Assembly (NCBI GenBank): GCA_051648485.1
Contig: JBOFFH010000075.1
Coordinates: 1-15,525, forward strand
Origin: JAGNZR01 sp051648485
Lineage (GTDB): Bacteria; Fusobacteriota; Fusobacteriia; Fusobacteriales; Fusobacteriaceae
Reading direction: 5' to 3'
Length of the DNA stretch: 15,525 bases
This document shows positions 14,966 through 15,525 of this stretch, piece after piece. How positions within the stretch are numbered: the stretch's first letter is position 1; every line of letters begins with the position of its first letter. Made by a program: the position numbers and the translations under genes. The notes below the pieces were generated by a model. That model was not told the DNA's origin. It saw nothing but the letters and a program-made list of their open reading frames with translations, and made no database searches.

Positions 14966-15525
14966 ATGGCAAGAGTAATATTAGAAGCTGGAAAAGAAAA
15001 AAAGATTCAAAATTTTTATCCAAACGTATTTAAAGATGATATAGCTTATAATCAAGGTGAAATAGCGAATGGAGATATCGTAGATGTTTGCATGAAAGAT
15101 TTAACTTTTATAGGAAGAGGTTATGTAACAGAAGGAACTTCAGCTTATGTAAGAATCTTAACTCATAAAGAAGAAGAGATAAATAAAGAGTTTATCCTTA
15201 GAAAAATAAAGTCGGCTTATGAAAAGCGTAAGCATCTTTTAAATGAAACTAACTGTGTGAGAGCTTTTTATTCAGAAGCAGATGGAATTCCAGGACTTAT
15301 AATAGACAAATTTGACAAATATATCTCTGTACAATTTCGTAATTCAGGAATTGAGTCACTTAAACAAGAGATAATAAATGTAATTAAAAAAGTGTTTAAA
15401 CCAAAAGGAATATATGAGCGTAGTGATGTTGAAAACCGTACTTTAGAAGGAGTAGCACAAAAGACTGGAATTATCTATGGAGATATACCAGATAGAATAG
15501 TTATGGAAGACAACGGGCTTAAATA
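14966..15525 (+). CDS. RlmI-type class I SAM-dependent rRNA methyltransferase, 3' end outside window
   Basis: The first 186 codons of a gene continue past the right edge. The ATG at 14966 follows AAGGAG (14953-14958) with a 7-base spacer. The visible protein starts MARVILEAGKEKKIQNFYPNV, a PUA-like RNA-binding domain opening, and continues with GRGYVTEGTSAYVRILT. A linker then carries RAFYSEADGIPGLIIDKFDKY (about residues 103-123) and GIYERSDVENRTLEG. The last two blocks are hallmarks of COG1092 proteins (RlmI of E. coli, YwbD of Bacillus), which make 5-methylcytosine in 23S rRNA in the RlmI case. The SAM-binding motifs lie beyond the window, so the modified position and even the activity remain family-level inference. 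It probably uses its own promoter or read-through from secF. Confidence 0.88.
   Translation, partial: MARVILEAGKEKKIQNFYPNVFKDDIAYNQGEIANGDIVDVCMKDLTFIGRGYVTEGTSAYVRILTHKEEEINKEFILRKIKSAYEKRKHLLNETNCVRAFYSEADGIPGLIIDKFDKYISVQFRNSGIESLKQEIINVIKKVFKPKGIYERSDVENRTLEGVAQKTGIIYGDIPDRIVMEDNGLK

Overview
The window looks like chromosomal DNA from a member of the Fusobacteriota (Fusobacterium, Cetobacterium or Ilyobacter-like). The DNA is AT-rich with strong AGGAGG-type ribosome binding sites. Ribosomal protein L27 carries a cleavable N-terminal extension beside its own protease gene, a Firmicutes/Fusobacteria trait. An LptB/LptC-type lipopolysaccharide export locus is also present, which implies a two-membrane envelope. 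The phylum call is inference from gene content; the genus is not resolved. The window is densely coded housekeeping DNA. The longest stretch without a gene is about 230 bases. I see no mobile element, CRISPR array, tRNA or rRNA.

Layout. Bases 1-612 (+) are the 3' part of a glycogen synthase gene (glgA). It converges on galE (UDP-glucose 4-epimerase, minus strand) across a bidirectional terminator. Upstream of galE on the minus strand is a ribosomal-protein operon, rplU - prp - rpmA. It has a near-consensus extended -10 promoter, a ~106-nt structured leader and a terminator just after rpmA. Prp is the cysteine protease that trims the L27 extension, so enzyme and substrate are encoded by overlapping genes.

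A divergent promoter, with its -35 box only 16 bp from that of rplU, starts a long plus-strand run: dus (tRNA dihydrouridine synthase), mutS (overlapping dus, TTG start), an 808-residue membrane-anchored OstA/LptC-like protein, lptB, alaS, ruvX/yqgF, secD and secF. Spacing is tight throughout except for a 98-bp gap before alaS that holds a possible weak promoter. A G-rich hairpin with a short T run follows secF. The window ends inside a gene for a PUA-domain RlmI-type rRNA methyltransferase.

Functional themes. The run joins translation (dus, alaS, ruvX, the methyltransferase), mismatch repair (mutS) and envelope biogenesis (LptC-like/LptB for LPS transport, SecDF for protein export). The points most worth a second look are the very large LptC-like protein, which may do the work of LptC plus LptA, a perfect 12-bp inverted repeat inside conserved secF codons, the rplU leader, and the Leu-Leu|Ala cleavage site inferred in L27. 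No gene set here is a wholly new system.
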